Positions 57,056 to 64,000 of a stretch of DNA of 64,000 bases are shown piece after piece (the first letter of the stretch is position 1; the number at the start of each line of letters is the position of its first letter). A program made the translations under genes and the position numbers. The stretch is from Streptomyces showdoensis (GTDB lineage: Bacteria; Actinomycetota; Actinomycetes; Streptomycetales; Streptomycetaceae): NCBI RefSeq assembly GCF_039535475.1, contig NZ_BAAAXG010000026.1:2356001-2420000 (forward strand), in the 5' to 3' direction. A model generated the notes under the pieces. It saw nothing but the letters and a program-made list of their open reading frames with translations, was not told the origin of the DNA and did not search any database.

Positions 57056-57637
57056 CTATTCCCGCCCCTCGCCGTCGAGTTGGGCGGAGCCGAGGAGTCC
57101 GGTCAGCGCGCGGAACACCTCGCCCGGATCCCGGTCGCCGAGCGGGGCGTCGAGGTTGTGGGTGAGGAGCAGGGTCGCGAAACCGTGGGCCAGCGACCAG
57201 GCGGCGATCCCGGTGTCGCGCGGCGCGTCGGTGGTGACCGGGAGTCCGGTGACGCCCGCGCGGAGCTCGGCGCCGGCCCGCTCCTTGGCGGCGAGCAGCT
57301 CCGGGTCGTCCGCGCGGTGCAGGTCGGGCTGGAACATCACCTGGAAGTGCGCCGGGTGGGCCGCCGCGAAGCGGACGTACCGCACCCCGCGTTCCCGCAG
57401 GTCGGGCGCGTCGGCGAGGGCCTCGGCGAGGAGCTCGTAGCCCTGTGCGGCGATCGCGGTGAGCAGGCCCGTGCGGTCCTTGAAGTGGTGGGCGGGGGCC
57501 GCGTGCGAGACGCCCGCGCGGCGGGCGAGGTCGCGCAGGCTGAGCCCGGCGGGGCCCTCGGTGGCGATCACGTCGAGGGCGGCGGCGAGCACGGCCTGCC
57601 GCAGGTCGCCGTGGTGGTAGGTGCGCCGACTGGTCAT
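57056..57637 (-). CDS. TetR-family regulator
   Basis: Repressor-type regulator of 193 residues. The HTH is LSLRDLARRAGVSHAAPAHHF (about 32-52) after RQAVLAAALDVIATEGP; the C-terminal helical domain binds an unknown ligand. Divergent from an SCO6745-family gene. The 91-nt gap between the two starts contains a 17-bp direct repeat overlapping promoter-like hexamers, a plausible operator for both genes. Confidence 0.9.
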   Translation of the reverse strand: MTSRRTYHHGDLRQAVLAAALDVIATEGPAGLSLRDLARRAGVSHAAPAHHFKDRTGLLTAIAAQGYELLAEALADAPDLRERGVRYVRFAAAHPAHFQVMFQPDLHRADDPELLAAKERAGAELRAGVTGLPVTTDAPRDTGIAAWSLAHGFATLLLTHNLDAPLGDRDPGEVFRALTGLLGSAQLDGEGRE

Positions 57638-57655
57638 GGCAGCAGCGTACGCGGG

Positions 57656-57706
57656 ATCTAGGCATTGACAAGTTCGGAGTGCGGGAGGAATCTAGTCAGT
57701 GACAAG
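57656..57706. promoter_or_regulatory. 17-bp direct repeat in the tetR/SCO6745-family gap
   Basis: ATCTAGGCATTGACAAG (57656-57672) and ATCTAGTCAGTGACAAG (57690-57706) match at 15 of 17 positions with a 34-bp period. The first copy contains TTGACA, a candidate -35 for the plus-strand gene. Confidence 0.6.
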
Positions 57707-57728
57707 ATGATGCGGGACGGGAGACGTC

Positions 57729-58706
57729 GTGAACGTGCAGAACTCGCAGGACGTGCGGAACGCGCAGGGTGTCGGGAGTGTCGAGGGCGCGCGGGGCGCC
57801 GAGGGTGCGGAGGGTCTGTGGGGTCTGCGGGGCCAGGTCGTGGAGCCCGGGCGCGTGCGCCAGATGTGGCACCTGCTCGAACCCCTCCACGCCGTGCTCT
57901 ACTACGCCCCCGAGGCCTTCGGTGAGGCCGCCGCCCTCGGCTACGGCGTCGACGAGCGCTGGCCCTCCTACTTCGCCTGGCGCGCCGCTCCCCTCGGTCC
58001 GGCCGGCGGCGTCCGGGTGGCCTCCGCGTTCTACAGCTTCGCCCCGGACATGGTGGACCGGTACGTCCCCGCCGCCTGGGACCTCGCCGCGCCCGCCGAC
58101 GTCCTCGCCGCCCGGCTCCGTGCCGTCGACCGGACCTACCGGGCCGTCCTCGGCGACGGGACGGTCGAGGGCCCCGAGCTGGCGGAGGCCGCCGCGCTCG
58201 CCCGCCGCGCCGCCGAGGCCTCGGTGACCGCGGGCCGCCCGCTCGCCGCCGCCAACGCCGCACTGCCCTGGCCCGACGCCCCGCACCTCGTCCTGTGGCA
58301 GGCCGCCACGGTCCTGCGCGAACACCGAGGCGACGGACACCTCGCGGCACTCCTGGCCGCCGGCCTCGACCCGGTCGAGGCCCTGGTCTCCTTCGCCGCC
58401 GTCGGCGCCGCCGCCGAGCCCGTCTTCACGAGCCGCGGCTGGACCGAGGGGGAATGGGCCGCCGCCCGCGCACGCCTCGCCGCCCGCGGCCTCGTCGGCC
58501 CCGGCGGCACCGCCACCGCCGCCGGCCGCGCCCTGCGCGCCGAGGTCGAGCGCCGCACCGACGAACTGGCCGCGGCCCCCTGGGCCGCCCTCGGCCCGGA
58601 GGCCACGGCCCGGCTCGCCGACCTGCTCGGCGGGCCGTGGCTCGCGGTCATCGGCTCGGGGCTGCTGCCGGCGGAGAACACGCTGGGGATCGGGACGATC
58701 GGATAG
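57729..58706 (+). CDS. SCO6745-family protein
   Basis: Soluble protein of 325 residues belonging to the actinobacterial SCO6745 family, by the segments MWHLLEPLHAVLYYAPEA, YFAWRAAPLGP, ASAFYSFAPDMV, AANAALPWP and VLWQAATVLREHRGDGHLAAL. The C-terminal part (SRGWTEGEWAAARARLAARGLV, LRAEVERRTDEL) resembles a winged-helix module. Molecular function is unknown. Residues 1-37 are low-complexity and not family-like; an internal GTG near 57840 is a reasonable alternative start. Divergent from tetR. Confidence 0.85.
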   Translation: MNVQNSQDVRNAQGVGSVEGARGAEGAEGLWGLRGQVVEPGRVRQMWHLLEPLHAVLYYAPEAFGEAAALGYGVDERWPSYFAWRAAPLGPAGGVRVASAFYSFAPDMVDRYVPAAWDLAAPADVLAARLRAVDRTYRAVLGDGTVEGPELAEAAALARRAAEASVTAGRPLAAANAALPWPDAPHLVLWQAATVLREHRGDGHLAALLAAGLDPVEALVSFAAVGAAAEPVFTSRGWTEGEWAAARARLAARGLVGPGGTATAAGRALRAEVERRTDELAAAPWAALGPEATARLADLLGGPWLAVIGSGLLPAENTLGIGTIG

Positions 58707-58728
58707 CGGGTCCCATATCCCTGATCAT

Positions 58729-58764
58729 GTATCAAATAGGATCTTCTGGTGCTGACGTATCAAA
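58729..58764 (+). promoter_or_regulatory. Promoter region of the nuclease lipoprotein
   Basis: TAGGAT (58737-58742) ends 6 nt before the GTG, a leaderless pattern. GTATCAAA occurs at 58729-58736 and 58757-58764, the second copy inside codons 3-6. Confidence 0.4.
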
Positions 58765-59444
58765 AGACCCTCATCGCCTCGGCCCTCGCCGTCCTCACCA
58801 TGCTCGCCAGTGCCGCCTGCGGCCCCCTCGCGGGCGGCGGCGCGTCCGGTGACGGCAACGGCGCGCCCCCGAAGCCCGCGGCCGCCGGCACCGCGCTCGC
58901 CGCCGTGGACGCGCTCCCCGTGAAGGGGCGTGCGCCCAGGACCGGTTACGAGCGCGAGAAGTTCGGGCGCGCCTGGGTCGACGTCGACCGGAACGGCTGC
59001 GGCACCCGGGACGACATACTCCGGCGCGACCTGTCCGGCGTCCGCTTCGCCGACGGCCGGTGCAAGGTCGCCTCCGGGACGCTGGACGACGACCCGTACA
59101 CCGGCGGCGCCGTCGCCTACGTGCGCGGGCGCAGCAAGGTCGACATCGACCACGTCGTGGCCCTCTCGGACGCCTGGCAGAAGGGGGCGCAGAAGTGGGC
59201 CCCGGACACCCGGGTGCGCTTCGCGAACGATCCGCTCAACCTGCTCGCGGTCGACTCGGCCGCCAACCGCCGCAAGTCGGACGGCGACGCCGCGACCTGG
59301 CTGCCGCCGAACAAGGCGTACCGGTGCGCGTACGTCGCCCGGCAGGCCGCCGTGAAGAAGAAGTACGGGGTGTGGGTGACGGCCGGGGAGCGCGACGCGA
59401 TGAAGCGGGTGCTGGCGACGTGCCCGGAGCAGCGGCTGCCGTGA
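58749..59444 (+). CDS. Exported HNH (DUF1524-type) nuclease lipoprotein
   Basis: Lipoprotein of 231 residues: signal peptide with lipobox LASAAC (Cys near residue 25), then a nuclease-like domain. Motifs: CGTRDDILRRDL, SGTLDDDPYTGG, VDIDHVVALSDAW with the catalytic His, FANDPLNLLAVDSAANRRKSD and a Lys-rich end with Cys. This matches secreted actinobacterial DUF1524/GmrSD-like nucleases. It may degrade external DNA for nutrition or competition. No immunity gene is adjacent, consistent with an outer-face location. Start GTG 58749, leaderless. Confidence 0.9.
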   Translation: MLTYQKTLIASALAVLTMLASAACGPLAGGGASGDGNGAPPKPAAAGTALAAVDALPVKGRAPRTGYEREKFGRAWVDVDRNGCGTRDDILRRDLSGVRFADGRCKVASGTLDDDPYTGGAVAYVRGRSKVDIDHVVALSDAWQKGAQKWAPDTRVRFANDPLNLLAVDSAANRRKSDGDAATWLPPNKAYRCAYVARQAAVKKKYGVWVTAGERDAMKRVLATCPEQRLP

Positions 59445-59506
59445 GGCTCGCGGGGAGGGGGCGGGTGACCAGGGAAAATCGTTTCTCCCCTGGTGGGAAC
59501 GCCCGT

Positions 59507-59512
59507 TAACCT
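59507..59512 (+). promoter_or_regulatory. -10 hexamer of the GNAT-like gene
   Basis: TAACCT ends 7 nt before the ATG at 59520; leaderless pattern. Confidence 0.4.
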
Positions 59513-59519
59513 CACCGGC

Positions 59520-60263
59520 ATGGACCTGCACATCACGACCCTCGCCGAACGCCCCGAACTCGAAGGGGCGCTGTGGCGGATGAAGGACCTCTGGCCGGAG
59601 TTCATGATGTACGACCCGGTCGGCTGGGCGAACATGGGGCAGATCGTCTCCGCGTTCCCCGAGTTCGTCCTCGTCGCCACCGACCCCGAAGGCAAGGTCG
59701 TGGCCCGCGCGTTCAGCGTGCCCTTCCAGCTCTCGGCCGAGGGCCGCGGCGAACTGCCCGGCACCGGCTGGGACCAGGTCCTGCTCTGGGCGTTCTCCGA
59801 CCTCCGGCACGGGCGCACGCCCGACACGGTCAGTGCGATCGAGGTGACCGTGGACACGAGCGCGCTCGGCAACGGGCTCTCGCACATCATGCTGTCCGCC
59901 ATGCGTGACAACGCCCGCCGCCTCGGCTTCGCCGAGGTGGTCGCCCCGGTGCGGCCCAACGGCAAGCACCTGGAGGCGGAGTCGTCCATGCACGAGTACG
60001 CCTTCCGCACCCGTGAGGACGGGCTGCCGGTCGACCCCTGGCTGCGCGTCCACGTCCGCGCGGGCGCCACGGTCGAGAAGGTCGCCCCGGCCTCGATGAC
60101 CATCGGCGCCTCCGTGGAGCAGTGGCGCCGGTGGACCGGTCTGCCCTTCGACACCGACGGCCCCGTCGAGGTCGAGGGCGCCCTGGTGCCGGTGCACTGC
60201 GAGGTCTCCCGCGGCTACGCGGTGTACGTCGAGCCCAACGTGTGGGTCCGGCACGGTCTCTGA
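59520..60263 (+). CDS. GNAT-like N-acetyltransferase
   Basis: Cytoplasmic protein of 247 residues. Its middle resembles a GNAT acetyltransferase core: FVLVATDPEGKVVARAFSVP, TVDTSALGNGLSHIMLSAMRDNARRLGF (acetyl-CoA-loop region, listed in parts) and EVVAPVRPNGK. The N-terminus LWPEFMMYDPVGW and the C-terminus YVEPNVWVRHGL are conserved-looking but uninformative. The classic RxxGxG/A loop is degenerate (ALGNGL), so activity is uncertain. Start ATG 59520 without a Shine-Dalgarno. Followed by a strong terminator. Confidence 0.7.
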   Translation: MDLHITTLAERPELEGALWRMKDLWPEFMMYDPVGWANMGQIVSAFPEFVLVATDPEGKVVARAFSVPFQLSAEGRGELPGTGWDQVLLWAFSDLRHGRTPDTVSAIEVTVDTSALGNGLSHIMLSAMRDNARRLGFAEVVAPVRPNGKHLEAESSMHEYAFRTREDGLPVDPWLRVHVRAGATVEKVAPASMTIGASVEQWRRWTGLPFDTDGPVEVEGALVPVHCEVSRGYAVYVEPNVWVRHGL

Positions 60264-60291
60264 GGCTCTCGGGAGTCCCGTACGACGACGG

Positions 60292-60336
60292 AAGGCGTGA
60301 AGGCCGCTCCCCCGCAGCGGCCTTCACGCCTTTTCC
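60292..60336 (+). terminator. Rho-independent terminator after the GNAT-like gene
   Basis: Perfect 17-bp stem (60292-60308 with 60316-60332), seven-base loop, T-rich flank TTTTCC. Confidence 0.85.
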
Positions 60337-60411
60337 GTTCCCCCTGCCGGGTCCCCCTCGGGCCCCGGGTCCCCCGGATCCCCCCCCGGGTTCCGGTTCT
60401 TCGCTCGGCCG

Positions 60412-61188
60412 TCAGCCGAGGTCCTTCTCGTCCACCACGTCCTTCGCCGGCGGCGTCTTCGCGTCGACCGGCTTGTCGTAGTCGGAGAAGGAGACCGTGC
60501 CGGGCTCCTTGCCGCCCGCCGTCACGATCTTCAGCAGGTACGGCTCGCCCTCCGTGGCCACGTAGAGGGTGGTCTTCTCGGAGTCGAAGGCCTGGGTGAG
60601 CATCAGTGCCTTCTTGCCGCCGACCGTGGTCTCCTTGCCCTTCACGGCCGTGTTGAGGCCCTGCTCGAACTCCGAGAGCAGCGACTTCAGGTCGCACAGC
60701 GCGAGGCTGTCCTTGGCGTCGGGGTCGTTGGCGTCCGTCTTCAGCCAGCGGCCCTTGAGCTGCTTCACGACCTCCGCCTGCACCTCGGCGGACTCGCCCT
60801 TCGCCTGCTCCTTGAGGAAGGCCTCGTCGAAGCGCATGTAGACGGACTTGGCGTCCGGCTTGATCAGCTCGGCGCTCCCCGTCGTGCCGATCGTCATCGT
60901 GCCGGCGCAGTGGCCCCGCACGTCGGTCGCGAGGCGGGCCTTGATCGGGCCGTCCGTGGTCTTCAGGGCGACGTCGAGGGTGAGCGAGTCCGCCGCCTTC
61001 GTCGCGCCGATCGCCTTGTTGGCGATCTGGGGGCCGCTCAGGTCCCCGAAGGGCCCGGCGGGCTTGGCCGGCTTCGCGTCGTCGTTCGTGCCGCCGGAGA
61101 AGGGGCCGCAGGCGGTCGCACCGATGGCGACGGCGGCGCACAGGGTCGCGGTGAGGGCGGCGCGGCGGAGGCGGACGGTGGCAGACAT
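60412..61188 (-). CDS. Exported lipoprotein (LppX/LprG-like fold possible)
   Basis: Lipoprotein of 258 residues. The signal peptide ends at lipobox IGATAC (Cys near residue 27). The mature part begins with an Asp/Lys/Pro linker, then ANKAIGATKAADSLTLDVAL, DVRGHCAGTMTIG, YMRFDEAFLKEQ and an antiparallel-sheet pattern like the lipid-carrier LppX/LprAFG proteins of actinobacteria. A Cys pair (GHCAG, LCDLK) may be bridged. Start ATG 61188 has GGAGAA upstream. Probably located on the outer membrane face; the ligand is unknown. Confidence 0.8.
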   Translation of the reverse strand: MSATVRLRRAALTATLCAAVAIGATACGPFSGGTNDDAKPAKPAGPFGDLSGPQIANKAIGATKAADSLTLDVALKTTDGPIKARLATDVRGHCAGTMTIGTTGSAELIKPDAKSVYMRFDEAFLKEQAKGESAEVQAEVVKQLKGRWLKTDANDPDAKDSLALCDLKSLLSEFEQGLNTAVKGKETTVGGKKALMLTQAFDSEKTTLYVATEGEPYLLKIVTAGGKEPGTVSFSDYDKPVDAKTPPAKDVVDEKDLG

Positions 61189-61309
61189 GGTGGTTCTCCG
61201 AGGGGGATGGGGGTGTGCGTGATGCGCGGGAGGAGGTTACGCGGGGAGCGCGGGAGGTACGGGGCGGGGGTGGCCGCCCGGGAGGCTGCCCGGACGACGG
61301 GGGCCGGGG

Positions 61310-62107
61310 TCAGCCGATCTTCAGGTCCCACTGCGAGGCGTTGTAGTCCAGGCCGGGGCCGACCTCTACCGTGAGGTCCTTGGCGGCGGCGGGGGCGTCG
61401 AAGGCGAAGGTGGCGGTGGCCTTCTTGCCGGGCAGGACCGTGCCGCTGAAGCCGCTGCCGACCTTGTCGTCGAAGATCTGCTCGGCCGTGGCGCCGTCCT
61501 TGCCCGCGCGGGCCTGCGCCGTCACCAGTGCGGTGTCGAACTTCTTCTTGCCGCCGTTCTCGATGGTGACGGTGACCTGGTAGGCCTTGTTGCCCTTGGT
61601 GTGGCCCATGGCGAACTCGCCGGGGGAGTACGTCTTGGCCTCGGTCACGGTGACCTTCAGGTCGTCGTCGTAGACGACGGTGTCGCCGGCCGCGAGCGGC
61701 TTGTCCTTGCCGGCCGCGCCGCCCGCGTCGCCCTTGCCCGCCGGGCTCTTGGAGCTCGGGTCCTTCGGGGCGGAGTCCTTGATCGCCTTGTCGATCTCGT
61801 CCACCGCGTCGCTGACGGCGGTGAAGGTGATGACCGCGCCGACCACCGAGAGGACCAGGGCCGCGAGGCCGAGGATCGCGCCGGTCAGGGTCACACCCTT
61901 GTTGTTCGCCTCGCCGCGCTTCACGCGGCCCTTGCCGACCAGGCCGAGGATCAGCGCGATCAGGCCGAGGATTCCGGCCAGCCAGAAGAACAGCGGGATG
62001 AGGCCGGACAGCGTGCCGATGATGCCGAGGATCAGGGCCGCGGTGCCCAGCCCGTTGCGCATGACCGCCGGGGTCGGGGCGTGCGGGAGCTGCGTGTCGT
62101 ACGACAT
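61310..62107 (-). CDS. DUF4190/DUF4352-type membrane protein
   Basis: Protein of 265 residues. After a short N-terminus, two Gly/Leu/Ile-rich helices form a DUF4190-like region (AALILGIIGTLSGLIPLFFW, AGILGLIALILGLVGKGRVK), a third helix (GAILGLAALVLSVVGAVITF) follows, then a linker and an external immunoglobulin-like DUF4352 domain (VTVTIENGGKKKFD). Start ATG 62107 has GGGAGGAC upstream. The promoter 46-74 nt upstream is nearly consensus and overlaps a perfect palindrome, so the gene is probably tightly regulated. Function unknown. Confidence 0.85.
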   Translation of the reverse strand: MSYDTQLPHAPTPAVMRNGLGTAALILGIIGTLSGLIPLFFWLAGILGLIALILGLVGKGRVKRGEANNKGVTLTGAILGLAALVLSVVGAVITFTAVSDAVDEIDKAIKDSAPKDPSSKSPAGKGDAGGAAGKDKPLAAGDTVVYDDDLKVTVTEAKTYSPGEFAMGHTKGNKAYQVTVTIENGGKKKFDTALVTAQARAGKDGATAEQIFDDKVGSGFSGTVLPGKKATATFAFDAPAAAKDLTVEVGPGLDYNASQWDLKIG

Positions 62108-62152
62108 GGGTGTGTCCTCCCGGACAGTGAGTTTGTCTGGCGCGATGGATCA

Positions 62153-62191
62153 ATAACAACAGAGACTGTGAACCGAGTCAACACGGTTCAC
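62153..62191 (-). promoter_or_regulatory. Consensus-like promoter with palindromic operator
   Basis: Minus strand: TTGACT (62181-62176), 17-nt spacer, TGTTAT (62158-62153). GTGAACCG (62168-62175) and CGGTTCAC (62184-62191) form an 8-bp perfect inverted repeat exactly enclosing the -35. A bound regulator would block RNA polymerase. Confidence 0.75.
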
Positions 62192-62285
62192 GAGAAATGG
62201 ATCGGCTCACGCTGTGAAGTGGTGCGGGCGTTGTTCGTCAGTAAGATCGGCGTCACACACACGGCAATGAGGGGAGTTGAGGCAG

Positions 62286-64000
62286 GTGCCCGACAGCGCA
62301 GCAGAGGTGACCGCCGCGGGCATCGCCCGTCTCGCGGGGGTCGGCCGGGCGGCCGTCAGCAACTGGCGCCGCCGTCACGCCGACTTCCCCAAGCCCGTCG
62401 GCGGTACGGAGACCAGCCCCTCCTTCGCCCTCGCCGACGTCGAGGAGTGGCTGCGCACCCAGGGCAAGCTGGCCGAGGTCCCGCTGCGCGAGCGCGTCTG
62501 GCAGCTCGTCGCCGGTCACCCCGCCGGCGCCGTCACCGCCCTCGTCCACGCGGGCTGCGCGCTCCTCCTCGTACGGGACCGGCGGGCGGCCTGGCCGGCG
62601 CTGGCCGCGGTGCCGGACGAGCGGCTCGCGGAGGTGCTCCCGGTCCCGCTGGAGGAGGCGCTGACCGAGCGCCTCGGCGCCGAGCGGGCCGTCCGCACCC
62701 CCTCGGCCGCCGAACTCACCCCCTCCGTCCCCCTCCTGCGCGGCGTCGTGGAGCTCGCCGCCGCCGCCGCGGCGGCCCCCGCGGCGGCCCCCCCCGACCG
62801 CCACCGGCGCCACCCCGGCGCCCGACACCACCGGCGCCCACGACGCCTACGCGTTCCTCCTCGGGCGCCACCTCGACGCCAACCCGCGCCAGTACACGCT
62901 GACCCCGCCCGGCCCCGCCGCCCTCATGGCCGCGCTCGCCGGGCCCGCGGCCGGCGTCCTCGACCCCGCCTGCGGCACCGGCGCCCTGCTCGCCGCCGCC
63001 CTGCCCGCCGGGGGCGTGCGCGGCGCCCTCCACGGCCAGGACGCCGACCCCGACCTGGCCGCGCTGACCGCCCTGCGCCTGGCCCTCTCCGGCGACGCCG
63101 ACGTGCGCGTCCACGCGGGGGACACCCTGCGCGCCGACGCCTTCCCGGCGCTCCTCGCCGACGCCGTGCTGTGCCACCCGCCGTTCAACGAGCGCAACTG
63201 GGGCCACGACGAGCTGGCCTACGACCCCCGCTGGGAGTACGGCTTCCCGGCCCGCACGGAGTCCGAACTGGCCTGGGTCCAGCACTCCCTGGCCCGTCTG
63301 CGCCCCGGCGGCACCGCCGTCCTGCTCATGCCGCCCGCCGCCGCTTCCCGCCGCTCCGGCCGCCGCATCCGCGCCGACCTGCTGCGCCGCGGCGCCCTGC
63401 GGGCCGTCGTCGCCCTCCCGGCCGGCGCGGCGCCCCCGTACGGCATCCCGCTCCACCTGTGGGTGCTGCGCAGGCCCGTCCCCGGTGAGCGGCCCCCCGC
63501 CGAACTGCTGCTCGTCGACACGGCCTCGGACCACACCCCGACCGGCGCCGCCGGCCGCGACCGGCTCGACTGGCCCGCCGTGGAGGCCGCCGTCCTGGAC
63601 GCCTGGCGGCCCTTCGACCGGGACGGCGTCCTCGCCGAGACGCCCGGCGAGAGCCGGGGCGTCCCCGTCGTCGAGCTCCTCGACGACGACGTCGATCTGA
63701 CCCCCGCCCGCCACCTCCCGCCGCCCGCCGCCGCCGAGGGCGCCGCACAGCTGGCGGGCGTGCGCGAGCGGCTGACCGAGACCCTGCGCCGCACCCGCGA
63801 GCTGACCCCGCCGCCCGCCGCGAGCCCCGCCCCCGGCGGCCCGGGCCGGCCCGCGACGACGGTCGGCGAGCTCGCCCGCGCGGGCGCCCTCACGCTCCGC
63901 GCGGGAGGTTCGGGGACGGCCGCCCCGGGCGCCCCCGTCGCCGTCCTCACCGACGCCGACGTCCTCGCCGGCCACGCGCCCTCCGGCGTGCTGCCCGAGG
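62286..64000 (+). pseudogene. N6-adenine DNA methylase gene with +1 frameshift, cut by window edge
   Basis: The N-terminus (about 165 residues) is an HTH-like segment, TAAGIARLAGVGRAAVSNW, then FPKPVGG and FALADVEEWLRTQG. After an Ala-rich linker the frame changes at eight C (62788-62795); with seven C the gene reads on as PTATGATPAPDTTGAHDAYAF, LLGRHLDANPRQYTLTPP, then VLDPACGTGALLAA (SAM motif) and the catalytic block. That block reads CHPPFN where N6-adenine methylases have NPPF/NPPY. RBS GGGGAG lies 9 nt before GTG 62286. It resembles type I modification subunits. Sequencing error, true loss or slippage are all possible. Confidence 0.75.

Overview
The window is chromosomal DNA of a Streptomyces (or a very close actinomycete). 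The DNA is very GC-rich with strong third-position G/C bias, GTG and TTG starts are common, and many genes have a -10 hexamer only 6-9 nt before the start codon (leaderless pattern). The gene order matches my recollection of the Streptomyces core block pmt-rsmI-tatD-rpfB-ksgA-ispE ... galTEK ... ppc ... pth-rplY-prs-glmU ... mfd. I see no biosynthetic gene cluster, intact prophage, IS element, rRNA or CRISPR array.

Layout. 1-6.5 kb: end of a protein O-mannosyltransferase gene, then rsmI, a small zinc-ribbon protein, a TatD nuclease, rpfB, rsmA(ksgA) and ispE. 6.5-17.1 kb: secreted SMP-30-like propeller, membrane acyltransferase, a broken Uma2-family remnant, two related membrane-anchored proteins, an ABC-F ATPase, and two tandem membrane-anchored beta-propeller proteins with Pro/Gln/Gly/Tyr-rich tails. 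17.2-24.8 kb: two NarL-type regulators flanking the overlapping galT-galE-galK operon, then a MarR regulator divergent from tam (trans-aconitate methyltransferase) and a glyoxalase-fold gene whose second codon is the rare TTA. 24-28.7 kb: fatty acid desaturase with overlapping tetR, then ppc. 28.8-34.5 kb: LAXTG surface protein, small membrane protein, pth, rplY(ctc), prs, glmU, tRNA-Gln. 34.5-36.4 kb: a decayed gene beside the tRNA and an orphan histidine kinase.

36.4-41.4 kb is the most unusual part: a SUKH-3 protein, a YwqJ-type deaminase, a WHH nuclease-like/SUKH fusion and an 859-residue protein with deaminase-like and SUKH-4 parts. These are toxin and immunity domains of polymorphic toxin systems, here without secretion signals. 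41.5-50 kb: a coiled-coil cytoskeleton-like protein, an ArsR/MFS divergent pair, a DHA2 drug-efflux pump and a MacB-type ABC exporter. 50-55.7 kb: mfd and a membrane-anchored NACHT ATPase. 55.7-64 kb: secreted SGNH hydrolase, TetR/SCO6745-family pair, nuclease lipoprotein, GNAT-like protein, lipoprotein, DUF4190/DUF4352-type membrane protein, and an N6-adenine DNA methylase gene carrying a +1 frameshift at an eight-C run and a changed catalytic motif, cut by the right edge.

No stretch over 300 bases lacks an annotated element except 34485-35061, which holds the decayed gene and the kinase promoter. Several short regions carry well-formed palindromes or phased direct repeats overlapping plausible promoters (MarR/tam, desaturase/tetR, ArsR/MFS, tetR/SCO6745, the DUF4190 gene). 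These are the best regulatory leads here.
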